Shown here: piece by piece, positions 7,359 to 14,696 of the stretch | How positions within the stretch are numbered: the first letter of the stretch is position 1 | Layout: every line of letters starts with the position of its first letter | IMG/VR virus record: IMGVR_UViG_3300010296_000082 | Coordinates: 1-24,400 of that record | Length of the DNA stretch: 24,400 nt | Strand: one strand, 5' to 3' | Origin: a virus | Translations under genes and position numbers: made by a program | The notes under the pieces: model-generated | Seen by the model: the letters and a program-made list of their open reading frames with translations, nothing else | Databases searched by the model: none | What the model was told of the DNA's origin: nothing

Positions 7359-9125
7359 CTATCCCTCACAGCTTAGACAATCTTCTTGTTCAAAGATTAT
7401 CTCTCTTTTTATTTGATTAGAAACATTATCTGCTCTCGAAATGGCTTCACTTCGTAAGTAGTATAATGTTTTCATGTTTTTTGCCCATGCTAACATATGG
7501 ATATTATGTAAATCTCCTTTATTAACATCAGGCGGAAAAAATAAGTTTACACTTTGTGATTGACAAATATATTGTTGTCTCACAGCTGCATGCTCAACAA
7601 CCCAAGACTGATTTATTTCTACAGCAGTCTTAAATACTTCTTTTAAATCTTCCGATAAAAAGTCAAGGTGTTGTACACTTCCTTTATTTGCAACTATACT
7701 TCTCCAAGTCGCATCGTCATTCTTTCCTAGTTTTTCTAGTTCTTCTTCTAAGAATTTATTTTTGTGTAAATGCGACCCAGACTTAGTTTTCTGTGTGTAT
7801 GCATTTGCACGAAAAGGTTCGATACTTGGACTCGTATTTCCACAAAGAATAGAACTACTTGCATTAGGGGCTATAGCTAACAGATGTGCATTTCGTACTG
7901 TACAAGTATCATCATCTGGGCAGGCTCCTCTTTCTACTGCAAGTTTTAAAGTTTCTTCTTGAGCTTGAGATTTTATGTGAGAAAATATCTCTGTATTAAG
8001 ACCAGAAGCAAAGAGCCCTTCAAAAGGTACTTTGTTTTTCTGTAAATACGCATGAAATCCCATTGCGCCTAATCCGATACTTCTCTCCCTAAACGCACTA
8101 TATTTAGCTCGTTCTAAAGAATCGGGCGCATTTTCTATAAAGTATGTTAGAACATTATCTAACATTCTTACTAAATCTGGAATAAACGCTGGAACTTTTT
8201 TCCACTCGTCATAATACTCCAAATTTACACTTGAAAGACAACATACTGCTGTTCTTTCCTCATTTGTAGCAAGTGTGATTTCAGAACATAAGTTAGAGTG
8301 ATTTACCCTCAATCCTTTTCGTTTCTGAAAGTTAGGTAAGTCTGCTTGAACGGCATCTTCAAACATGAGATAAGGCTCTCCTGTTTCCATTCTGTTCTGC
8401 AATAATTTTACCCATAGTGTTCTTGCCGACACTACTTTTTTGACTTCGCCTGAGTGTGGGTCAATAAGTTCCCAGCTGTCATCAAAGCCTTCTGTTTTTG
8501 TAGCCATGTGTATGATTTCCATGAACTTGTCTGGAATTACTACTCCATGATGTAAGTTTAGACACTTACGATTGGTGTCTCCACCAGTAGGTTTTCTTAT
8601 ATCAAGAAATTCCTCAATCTCGGGGTGACTCATATGTAAGTATGAAGCATAACTGCCTCGTCTTGTAATACCTTGTGAGAAAGCAAGCATTTCTGCATCA
8701 ACTACTTTCATAAATGGTATCACACCTGTACTTTCTGAGCCTTTTGATGTTCTCGTACCTTGTGCACGAACTTCACTCCAGCTTCCGCCTATACCTCCAC
8801 CAAAAGATGAAAGATAAGCATTTTCTGTGTAATGTTCAGTAATACCTTCTCTACTATCATCAACATAGTTCAAGAAGCACGAAATCGGTAGACCCCGCTC
8901 AGTCCCTCCATTAGATAGTAGTGGAGTTGCGAACATAAACCAATGCTTACTTACATAATCATATAGTCTTTGTGCATGGTCATCATCATCAGAGAATACC
9001 TTTGCTGCTCGAGCAAAAGCCTGCTGAGGACTTGTTTCATCTGCCACCATATATCTATCTTCTAGGGTCATCATACCAAACTCGTCAAAGAGTTTGTCTC
9101 TACTGTAATCAATCTTTATCGTCAT
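7359..9125 (-). CDS. nrdA: Class I ribonucleotide reductase, alpha subunit (no ATP cone)
   Basis: This is the catalytic RNR subunit, 588 residues, clearly shorter than the roughly 760 of E. coli NrdA. It begins directly in the helical domain, with no N-terminal ATP-cone, so dATP overall-activity inhibition is probably lost, as in other phage enzymes. Catalytic residues are present: Cys83 (LPISCFLN), Asn278-Cys280-Glu282 (NLCSE), Cys295 (CCLSSVNL), the Tyr555-Tyr556 radical-transfer pair (MKTLYYLRSEA), and a C-terminal CLSC pair (583, 586) for re-reduction. Finger-loop and barrel signatures such as GGIGGSWSEVRAQGT and IAPNASSSILCGNTSPSIEP are intact. The ATG has a good GAGGG ribosome site 6 bases upstream and overlaps the end of the flap exonuclease gene by 17 bases. 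Confidence 0.96.
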   Translation of the reverse strand: MTIKIDYSRDKLFDEFGMMTLEDRYMVADETSPQQAFARAAKVFSDDDDHAQRLYDYVSKHWFMFATPLLSNGGTERGLPISCFLNYVDDSREGITEHYTENAYLSSFGGGIGGSWSEVRAQGTRTSKGSESTGVIPFMKVVDAEMLAFSQGITRRGSYASYLHMSHPEIEEFLDIRKPTGGDTNRKCLNLHHGVVIPDKFMEIIHMATKTEGFDDSWELIDPHSGEVKKVVSARTLWVKLLQNRMETGEPYLMFEDAVQADLPNFQKRKGLRVNHSNLCSEITLATNEERTAVCCLSSVNLEYYDEWKKVPAFIPDLVRMLDNVLTYFIENAPDSLERAKYSAFRERSIGLGAMGFHAYLQKNKVPFEGLFASGLNTEIFSHIKSQAQEETLKLAVERGACPDDDTCTVRNAHLLAIAPNASSSILCGNTSPSIEPFRANAYTQKTKSGSHLHKNKFLEEELEKLGKNDDATWRSIVANKGSVQHLDFLSEDLKEVFKTAVEINQSWVVEHAAVRQQYICQSQSVNLFFPPDVNKGDLHNIHMLAWAKNMKTLYYLRSEAISRADNVSNQIKREIIFEQEDCLSCEG

Positions 9126-9966
9126 TTAATACCCTCGCTAATTCTAAGTCTACTACTTGTGTATTTTTCTCTCCAAGAGCATCATCACAGTAAGTTATTA
9201 AATCCATTAATTCAACATTTACTAATAACTGCTCTCCCATTTCATTTACAGACTGTATATATTTATACTTGCCTTCAAGTGGCAAGGAATCGTATATATC
9301 AAAGACTGTGCCATATTGTTCCATAAGAGTTACAGCTCTTTTTGGTCCAACACCTTGAACACCAGGAACGTTATCTCCTTTATCTCCCACTAGACATTTA
9401 TAAGTAATATAGTCTTCCATAGGGAAATCATAGTGTTCGTCCCAATTATCTACTGTAGTTTCTTTACGAGTAACAGTAGAGAATCGAGAAGTATTCTCGT
9501 CAATCAATAAATCCCAATCTCTATCAGAAGATATTAGCCAACATTGGTCATAACCAAATTTTGCTCTATACTTTACAATATAAGCAGCAATATCATCTGC
9601 TTCTACTCCTCTGAAGTTAAATACAGGATAGTCTTTCTTTTTGAGTGCTGTGAGTGTATTATTAAATTCTGCAAGAAACATCTCGAATTCTTTTTGTTCG
9701 AGTTCACTCTGTTCTGCATATTTTTCTTTTCTGTTTGCCTTGTATTCAGGATATATGTCTTTCCTGAACTTACTTCCGCCATCAGCAAGAACTACTATTG
9801 TTCCTGCATTGTAAGATTTTGCTAGAGATTCTACTGTTCGTATATAATCATACTTAAAGTCTAATCTTCCTTGATGTTTCCAGCGAAATGCTATGTTTAA
9901 TCCATCAACTATCAGCAAGTTCCCAGTCGGAGCTCGGTTCCCAAGGTCTGAGAATGTAATCGCCAT
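9109..9966 (-). CDS. 5'-3' flap exonuclease (FEN family, T4 RNase H / Pol I N-domain-like)
   Basis: The 285-residue nuclease should remove RNA primers and 5' flaps during lagging-strand synthesis. The two-metal acidic cluster is complete: Asp21 (IVDGLN), Asp62 (LADGG), Glu122/Asp124/Asp125 (VEADD), Asp148/Asp150 (SSDRDW) and Asp195/Asp198 (GDKGDN). The helix-3-turn-helix DNA-binding motif follows as PGVQGVGPKRAVTLMEQYG (about 201-219). The family A polymerase of this phage lacks its own 5' nuclease domain, so this gene supplies it separately. The ATG at 9966 has AGAGG about 11 bases upstream and overlaps the preceding nuclease gene by 62 bases, unusually long for this window. The conserved core begins at LLIVDGLN, so a slightly later start is possible. 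Confidence 0.93.
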   Translation of the reverse strand: MAITFSDLGNRAPTGNLLIVDGLNIAFRWKHQGRLDFKYDYIRTVESLAKSYNAGTIVVLADGGSKFRKDIYPEYKANRKEKYAEQSELEQKEFEMFLAEFNNTLTALKKKDYPVFNFRGVEADDIAAYIVKYRAKFGYDQCWLISSDRDWDLLIDENTSRFSTVTRKETTVDNWDEHYDFPMEDYITYKCLVGDKGDNVPGVQGVGPKRAVTLMEQYGTVFDIYDSLPLEGKYKYIQSVNEMGEQLLVNVELMDLITYCDDALGEKNTQVVDLELARVLNDDKD

Positions 9967-10396
9967 TTGTCCAGTTTACCTCTTCTTTTTCTAGCCAATC
10001 GTCTAGTAGTAATACATATGCGCCAAGCCATGCTATGTGCATATATCGTTTGTAGTTTTCGGGTTGTCTTACTGTGGCAACATACCACTTCCCATAGTTT
10101 TCTTTAAATATAAGAAGCGGTTCTTGTTTCATATCTTGGGCTTGCCTAACTACTTTACTCCACCACTTGTAAAAGTTATTTGTTTTAGATGTAAATATCT
10201 TAGAGTTAAATTCAGTATCTCTATAAAATTTTACTTCTACACAAAAGAGATTATGTTTTCCATGAACTCGTAAATCTCCTTTAACTTTTCCACTTCCAGA
10301 GCCAGGAGTTTGTTCCCAATGTAATCCTGTTTCTCTACTTAATATTTCTATTATTTGCCTTTCAGCTCGTATTCCTTTTTGTCTACTACTAACCAT
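9905..10396 (-). CDS. PD-(D/E)XK nuclease, Holliday junction resolvase-like
   Basis: This 163-residue protein has the archaeal Hjc-like layout: KGIRAERQIIEIL near the N-terminus (Glu12), PGSGSGKVKGDLRV with Asp41, then FCVEVKFYRD with Glu54 and Lys56. This E...D...EXK set is the PD-(D/E)XK active site of resolvases that cut branched DNA. The remaining 100 residues are aromatic-rich and less diagnostic. It lies between the gp46-like ATPase and the flap exonuclease, overlapping both (8 and 62 bases). That supports a role in resolving replication or recombination intermediates before packaging. A related restriction-type or VRR-NUC-like nuclease is the alternative. Confidence 0.8.
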   Translation of the reverse strand: MVSSRQKGIRAERQIIEILSRETGLHWEQTPGSGSGKVKGDLRVHGKHNLFCVEVKFYRDTEFNSKIFTSKTNNFYKWWSKVVRQAQDMKQEPLLIFKENYGKWYVATVRQPENYKRYMHIAWLGAYVLLLDDWLEKEEVNWTNGDYILRPWEPSSDWELADS

Positions 10397-12185
10397 CTAG
10401 CCTACTTATTTCATTTTCTTTAATCACTTCTATCTTTGATAAAAGTGGGTGTGTCCAGCCATGAGATACTATATATGTATTAAGATTTTCTTCTCCTAAT
10501 AGTATCTCGACCATCTTTTCTTTTCCAACTTCATCGAGTACATTTGTAACCTCATCAAGAAATAATACATTTATTCTTGACTTGGAAATACTACTCATAA
10601 GTTTTCTAATCGCTAAAAGAGTAGAAGTATTTACTCTCGCTAGTTCTCCAGCGCTCAGAGCCAATATCTCTACTGCTTTGCCATTATCGTCTATCTCTAC
10701 ATTTAACTTATCGTTGAGTACAACAAATTGTAAGTTAAATCTTCCGTCTGATAATTCTGCTAAGTACTCATTTGTGAGTTCTTCTAAATCTTTTACTAAG
10801 TTCTCTATTTTATATGCTAGTAATCCATTTGTACTAAATGCTTTTTTAAGTATATCAATACTTCCTAACATATCTTTTACTTCTTCTAATTTATTTTCGT
10901 GAGTCTTTAGTTCTTCTTTAAATTCTCCAATCTGTTCTTGTATAACTTGGAGTCGAGTATTATGCCTTTCTCTACTTTCATTTTCATTTATTATATACTC
11001 TAACTCTTTTTGTTCGTTATCAATCTTTTCTGCTAACATTTCTATTTTTCTTTGTAGCTCGTCTGCGTCTTTTATTTCGGCAGGTAAAGTTTGGTCAATA
11101 CTATTAAATAATTCTTTCCATCTTCTTTCTTCTTTTTGCTTTTCGTCTATCTGCTCATTAACTTTCTTTTTGTGTCTAATAGTATCTTGTATTTTCTTAA
11201 TATAGTTAAATGCTTGATTGTGCTTTTCTTCTTCTCTTTGATATATTTCATCAAGTAAATCTTGGTCTACTTCTTGTCCACAGGTTGGACAGATATCCTC
11301 ACTTGTTCCTTCAAAGACTTCACTATTATAAACCGACTGCCACTTTCCTAATTCTTCCAAATCTTTGTCATAGTTTTGTCGAGATTCTAGTAAGTGATTT
11401 CCCTCATTTTTATATTTACTTAAATCTATCGTAGCCAGCTCAGTTTTATAAAAATTATTTTGATTTATTTTTCGGTTAATTTCAGAGATATTTTTAAATT
11501 CTAATTGTAGAGAACTTAATTGTTCTAAGTCATTTTCCGAGATTTTTGGTAAATCTAATTTGGGTAGTATAGTAGGTGCTTCCAAATTGTTGTCATCTAA
11601 CCACTTAATGATTGTGTCAAGTTTCCCTTGTATGTGAGAAACCTCTCCAGATAAAACTCGTGACTTTTCTTTAAAAATTTCAAAGTAATCTACATATTTT
11701 TCTAATTGCAACAAATCTATCAAAAACTTCTTTCTATTAGTATCTGTAGCAGTTAAAAACTGTAAGCTGGTATTAGTATTTTGATATACTATCTGAGTAA
11801 AAGTTTTGAAATCTAATCCTAATACTTCTTCTACTGTTTTGTAAGTATTTGTAGCAGTATGACTAGAAATATCCTCGTCATTCTTAAATAATTTACATTT
11901 TATAGAAGCTCTACGACTAACTTCAATTTTATACTCGTCTCCATTTACATTAAATTCTAAAGATATATCATAACCTTTATTAAAAATTCTATTTGCTATA
12001 TCTGCTTTTTTAATTCCTTTTGAGTTCTTATTAAATAATACTTCTTCTAGTATCAATGGTATCGAAGACTTTCCTGCTCCATTTGTACCTACAAGCTGAG
12101 TTACTGTACTATCATTTAAGTCTAGTATGTTATCTTCGCCATAACTAAAACAATTATTCCACTTCAACTTCTTTAGCGTAATCAC
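10389..12185 (-). CDS. SbcC/Rad50-like recombination ATPase (T4 gp46-like)
   Basis: This 598-residue SMC-type ATPase has Walker A GTNGAGKS (33-40), a Q-loop near Gln135, and coiled coils on either side of a zinc hook CPTC (Cys299, Cys302). The ABC signature LSAGELARV is at 510-518, Walker B INVLFLDEV at 538-546, and a switch His at 575 (IVSHGW). With its SbcD/gp47 partner it should process double-strand ends for recombination-dependent replication and may degrade host DNA. It is short beside cellular SbcC (about 1000) and close to phage gp46 length. The start is GTG, supported by AGGAG 6 bases upstream. It overlaps the gp47-like gene by 32 bases, as is usual for this pair. Confidence 0.95.
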   Translation of the reverse strand: MITLKKLKWNNCFSYGEDNILDLNDSTVTQLVGTNGAGKSSIPLILEEVLFNKNSKGIKKADIANRIFNKGYDISLEFNVNGDEYKIEVSRRASIKCKLFKNDEDISSHTATNTYKTVEEVLGLDFKTFTQIVYQNTNTSLQFLTATDTNRKKFLIDLLQLEKYVDYFEIFKEKSRVLSGEVSHIQGKLDTIIKWLDDNNLEAPTILPKLDLPKISENDLEQLSSLQLEFKNISEINRKINQNNFYKTELATIDLSKYKNEGNHLLESRQNYDKDLEELGKWQSVYNSEVFEGTSEDICPTCGQEVDQDLLDEIYQREEEKHNQAFNYIKKIQDTIRHKKKVNEQIDEKQKEERRWKELFNSIDQTLPAEIKDADELQRKIEMLAEKIDNEQKELEYIINENESRERHNTRLQVIQEQIGEFKEELKTHENKLEEVKDMLGSIDILKKAFSTNGLLAYKIENLVKDLEELTNEYLAELSDGRFNLQFVVLNDKLNVEIDDNGKAVEILALSAGELARVNTSTLLAIRKLMSSISKSRINVLFLDEVTNVLDEVGKEKMVEILLGEENLNTYIVSHGWTHPLLSKIEVIKENEISRLDG

Positions 12186-13110
12186 TAAACACTCCTAATA
12201 TTTTTTTGGTTTTACTATCGTCTAATTCTAAAATATAACTCAGATACTCATTTAATTCTTCTTCTATTGTCATTTCTCTATCTAACATCAGAGTAGCTTC
12301 TGTTTTTCTTTTTAATACTTTCTTATCGAGTAATTCTGAGTTTTCTACTCCTGTTAGGTCTGCCACATCTCCTTCTATTTCATAGATTGTATGATGAAAG
12401 TCTGTTTGTACCATTTCATCAGGACTTGATACTGTTTTTCTTAATAGCTGTGGCAAATCAAATGCATGCCAAGTCCAACTCCAATCTGTATCTATTACTA
12501 TATATCCTGTTTGTACTTCGTTCCTATGAAAACTTGTAGTCATAGGACTGCCAGGATATACTATATTTCTTTGCGTATTGCTGTGTGCGTGTAAGTCTCC
12601 TGCAAATACAGTTTTAAACTTACTAAATCTTTCTAAGTCTACTTCAGGTACAACATGGGGTGGTATTTCTCCTCTCACATGAGTAAATAAGTAATCTGTT
12701 CTAACATTTTCTATGCTTCCTTTTTTATGTAAGTCAGCATATGGTAATATTGAATAACCATCTGGGTGCTCATAAAATTCATCAATTATAATTACTTCTG
12801 GATTTATTTCAGTCGTAACTCTTTTCAGATTGGTAAAGAATGTAGTATTCTTTTTAGTAGCCTCATGGTTACCATCAAAAATTATAGTAGGAATACTACA
12901 TTGCTTTACAAAGTCAAAGTATAGAGTCAGCTCGTCCATCGAGGGAACTCGGTCAAACAAGTCCCCTCCAATGATATGTAATTTACAATCGTGCTGTTCT
13001 ATAGCTTCTTCTACCTGCTGAAAGAATAACTTGTATCGAGTACAAGCCCACGGTACTGGGACATTCTTTTGTCCAAGTTTTATATGCCAATCAGCGGTAA
13101 ATAAAATCAT
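12154..13110 (-). CDS. SbcD/Mre11-like nuclease (T4 gp47-like)
   Basis: This is a metallophosphoesterase partner of the downstream gp46-like ATPase, acting on DNA ends. I chose the ATG at 13110: the protein then starts MILFTADWHI, placing motif I (Asp7, His9) at the N-terminus as in the family. The ATG overlaps the peroxiredoxin stop as ATGA. The open frame extends 11 codons further upstream but adds nothing conserved. Other motifs are GDLFDR (Asp50, Asp53), GNHE (81-83), THVRGE, and GDLHAH followed by YPGSPM. Product length is 318. The C-terminal part contains the region that contacts the ATPase coiled coil. The gp47-gp46 order and the overlap are standard. Confidence 0.95.
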   Translation of the reverse strand: MILFTADWHIKLGQKNVPVPWACTRYKLFFQQVEEAIEQHDCKLHIIGGDLFDRVPSMDELTLYFDFVKQCSIPTIIFDGNHEATKKNTTFFTNLKRVTTEINPEVIIIDEFYEHPDGYSILPYADLHKKGSIENVRTDYLFTHVRGEIPPHVVPEVDLERFSKFKTVFAGDLHAHSNTQRNIVYPGSPMTTSFHRNEVQTGYIVIDTDWSWTWHAFDLPQLLRKTVSSPDEMVQTDFHHTIYEIEGDVADLTGVENSELLDKKVLKRKTEATLMLDREMTIEEELNEYLSYILELDDSKTKKILGVFSDYAKEVEVE

Positions 13111-13628
13111 GCTACGAACTCGTCTCCTGCAGTCCACGAACAACCAGTTAATCCACCTGCTCGTAGTGCGTGTAAAGTTCTAATGATTTCATCGATATCT
13201 CTTCCTGTGTCAAGTGCATTAGCTGAAACATGTTGAATAATACCTTCTGGGTCTACTATGTAAGTAGCTCTATAAGGTACATTTTCTTCACTTACTATTT
13301 CTAAATGTTCTGCTAACACATTTCCTGAGTCTGCAAGTAATGGAAAAGAAACATCTTCTAGTAATGGATTATTTTCTAACCATTCAAGATGACAATATTC
13401 ATTATCTGGACTAATACCATATACACTACAGTCCTCTTGTTCTGCAACTTTTTCAAATGCTACGATTTCTGTAGGACAGATAAATGTAAAGTCTTTTGGA
13501 TAAAAGAAAATTACTTTCCAATCTCCTTGAACATCATCAGTATAAACTTGTTTTATAACTTTATCAGGATTAATGCCTACTACACCGTTAAGGGTGGTAT
13601 GAGGAAATTCTTCTCCAACTCCTATCAT
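13107..13628 (-). CDS. 2-Cys peroxiredoxin (AhpC/Prx family)
   Basis: This 173-residue thiol peroxidase should reduce hydrogen peroxide or organic peroxides. The active-site block FFYPKDFTFICPTEI holds Thr48 and the peroxidatic Cys51. Arg120 (YRATYIVD) is the conserved active-site Arg. Cys163 in GCSWTAGDEF sits where the resolving Cys of typical 2-Cys Prx lies (CPxxW), so a disulphide-cycling enzyme is likely. It needs a thioredoxin or AhpF-type reductant, and none is seen in the window. It sits between the ssDNA-binding protein (TAATG overlap) and the gp47-like nuclease (ATGA overlap), so it is produced with the DNA replication genes. Peroxiredoxin is unusual cargo for a phage; protecting DNA synthesis or thiol enzymes such as RNR during infection is a plausible, unproven role. 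Confidence 0.93.
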   Translation of the reverse strand: MIGVGEEFPHTTLNGVVGINPDKVIKQVYTDDVQGDWKVIFFYPKDFTFICPTEIVAFEKVAEQEDCSVYGISPDNEYCHLEWLENNPLLEDVSFPLLADSGNVLAEHLEIVSEENVPYRATYIVDPEGIIQHVSANALDTGRDIDEIIRTLHALRAGGLTGCSWTAGDEFVA

Positions 13629-14251
13629 TAGACATCAAACTCCTCGACAGATTTTTCATCTGCGTTGTCAGAAGAACCAGCTCTAAGTCTATCAAGAAGC
13701 TCTTTTTGAGCATCAGGAGTAGGTCTAGGTAATACTTCGTCCATTGATTTCAATTCTGCAACTAGTTCCATTTCGTTTTCATCTAGTGCTCTAGGTTTGC
13801 ATTTTAATGCTTGAAGTTGGTACTCTACATTGTACGCCATAGGTCCAGTCTTTACTCTTTTGAAGTGGACGTCCCAACCAGTTTCTAAATCTGTAGGGTC
13901 ACCTAAATCTTCTGCAGCAACTTTAATTTGCTCCATTAGTTTCTTCTTGAGGTTTAAGACTTTTACTTTGCCGTCATGTATGCATTGGATTGCATAAGAC
14001 CAACCACATTTTAATTCGGGGTGGTATTCTCTAACCCAGTCTTTTTCCATGTTATTGAATACTTCCTTCTCTCTATCAAATGATAGACATTCGAAAGGTA
14101 AGTTCTTACCGTTCTCACCTTTTAACCAGTAAACGTATCTTGCACAGATATCGCCTACCATTCTAACTTTATTGTCGCCTTCGACATATTGATAACTGTC
14201 AATCTTAGATTTAACAGCTTCACCTTTTGATTCATTAAATTTTAGTGCCAT
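13628..14251 (-). CDS. Single-stranded DNA-binding protein (gp32-like, reduced)
   Basis: The 207-residue protein has an OB-fold-like core with the aromatic/basic pattern of phage ssDNA-binding proteins: YVYWLKGENGKNLPFECLSF near residue 40, GWSYAIQCI, KVKVLNLKKKLMEQI, and GWDVHFKRVKTG. A linker and a strongly acidic C-terminal tail follow (SSDNADEKSVEEFDV). The acidic tail is the hallmark used by SSBs to recruit replication partners. I see no T4-type zinc-binding Cys/His set, so it is a shortened gp32-like form. A ribosome site AAGGA precedes the ATG. It is immediately downstream of the strong promoter at 14651-14679, in line with the large amount of SSB needed. Assignment is by pattern, not a catalytic motif. 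Confidence 0.75.
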   Translation of the reverse strand: MALKFNESKGEAVKSKIDSYQYVEGDNKVRMVGDICARYVYWLKGENGKNLPFECLSFDREKEVFNNMEKDWVREYHPELKCGWSYAIQCIHDGKVKVLNLKKKLMEQIKVAAEDLGDPTDLETGWDVHFKRVKTGPMAYNVEYQLQALKCKPRALDENEMELVAELKSMDEVLPRPTPDAQKELLDRLRAGSSDNADEKSVEEFDV

Positions 14252-14652
14252 TCTAATTCCTTTAGGCTTGTGATTTCTTCAAATTTAAAATGTATTCTAT
14301 CATTCTCAATCCAAAGTAATCTGTTGTTATTTATAATATCTTGCTTACCATTATAGTGCAGCAAGTCCAATGTGGTATCTTTAGTTGAATTGTACGCAAA
14401 TAGACTGCGCAGCGATGCGATACCTGCATACTGCGCAATCTCGGTGTCTGAATACAATCTTCGTTGAATAAACAAGGGTTCAGGATTCACTAGGAAACTA
14501 TTCCCATGAAAACTTTTTTGCCAATACTTGTATATTCTGTCTTTTCTATTAACTGGGGGTAGTTTATAAGTCAGAATATGAAGGATAGTAAGTATGTCTG
14601 ATACTTTACTATTTGCCTCTTTCTTAATTTTTTTCCAATTATAGAGTATCAT
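14242..14652 (-). CDS. Conserved-type phage protein starting MILYNWKKI, unknown function
   Basis: This 136-residue basic protein begins MILYNWKKIKKEANSKVSDI. I recall similar MILYNW-starting proteins from marine phages, which is why I place the start at the ATG at 14652, although the frame opens a few codons earlier with TTG. A middle stretch IAQYAGIASLRSLFAYNST looks helical, and residues 93-136 contain DLLHYNGKQD and NNRLLWIENDRIHF. There is no known catalytic motif. It overlaps the SSB start by 10 bases, suggesting a DNA-replication accessory or regulator. The ATG lies inside the -10 box of the strong promoter. Transcripts from that promoter should therefore begin about 8 bases inside this gene, and full-length protein would need read-through from upstream or an unusual start. 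Confidence 0.65.
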   Translation of the reverse strand: MILYNWKKIKKEANSKVSDILTILHILTYKLPPVNRKDRIYKYWQKSFHGNSFLVNPEPLFIQRRLYSDTEIAQYAGIASLRSLFAYNSTKDTTLDLLHYNGKQDIINNNRLLWIENDRIHFKFEEITSLKELEWH

Positions 14653-14679
14653 TATATCAAAAAATATACCGTTTGTCAA
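14651..14679 (-). promoter_or_regulatory. Consensus sigma-70 promoter (TTGACA-17-TATAAT)
   Basis: On the minus strand, TTGACA (14679-14674) and TATAAT (14656-14651) are both perfect matches, separated by the ideal 17 bases. It lies in the 44-base gap between the UvsW-like helicase stop and the MILYNW gene, one of the few true intergenic gaps in this operon. Transcription should start near 14644 and run into the ssDNA-binding protein, peroxiredoxin, gp47/gp46, nuclease and RNR genes. This looks like an early promoter for host RNA polymerase. Confidence 0.85.
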
Positions 14680-14696
14680 GAACTATTTTTCCAATG

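Noticed and set aside
9544-9825. Rightward frames inside leftward genes (also near 13389-13631, 20567-20956 and others)
   Set aside because: They lie wholly opposite well-supported genes, lack ribosome sites and have low-complexity Phe/Cys/Ser-rich products typical of shadow frames.
13111-13143. Longer N-terminus for the SbcD/gp47-like protein
   Set aside because: The 11 extra residues lie over the peroxiredoxin end and precede the conserved MILFTADWHI start, which has an ATGA overlap.
14653-14679. Earlier TTG start for the MILYNW gene
   Set aside because: That TTG is the first half of the -35 hexamer TTGACA, and remembered homologues begin MILYNW.
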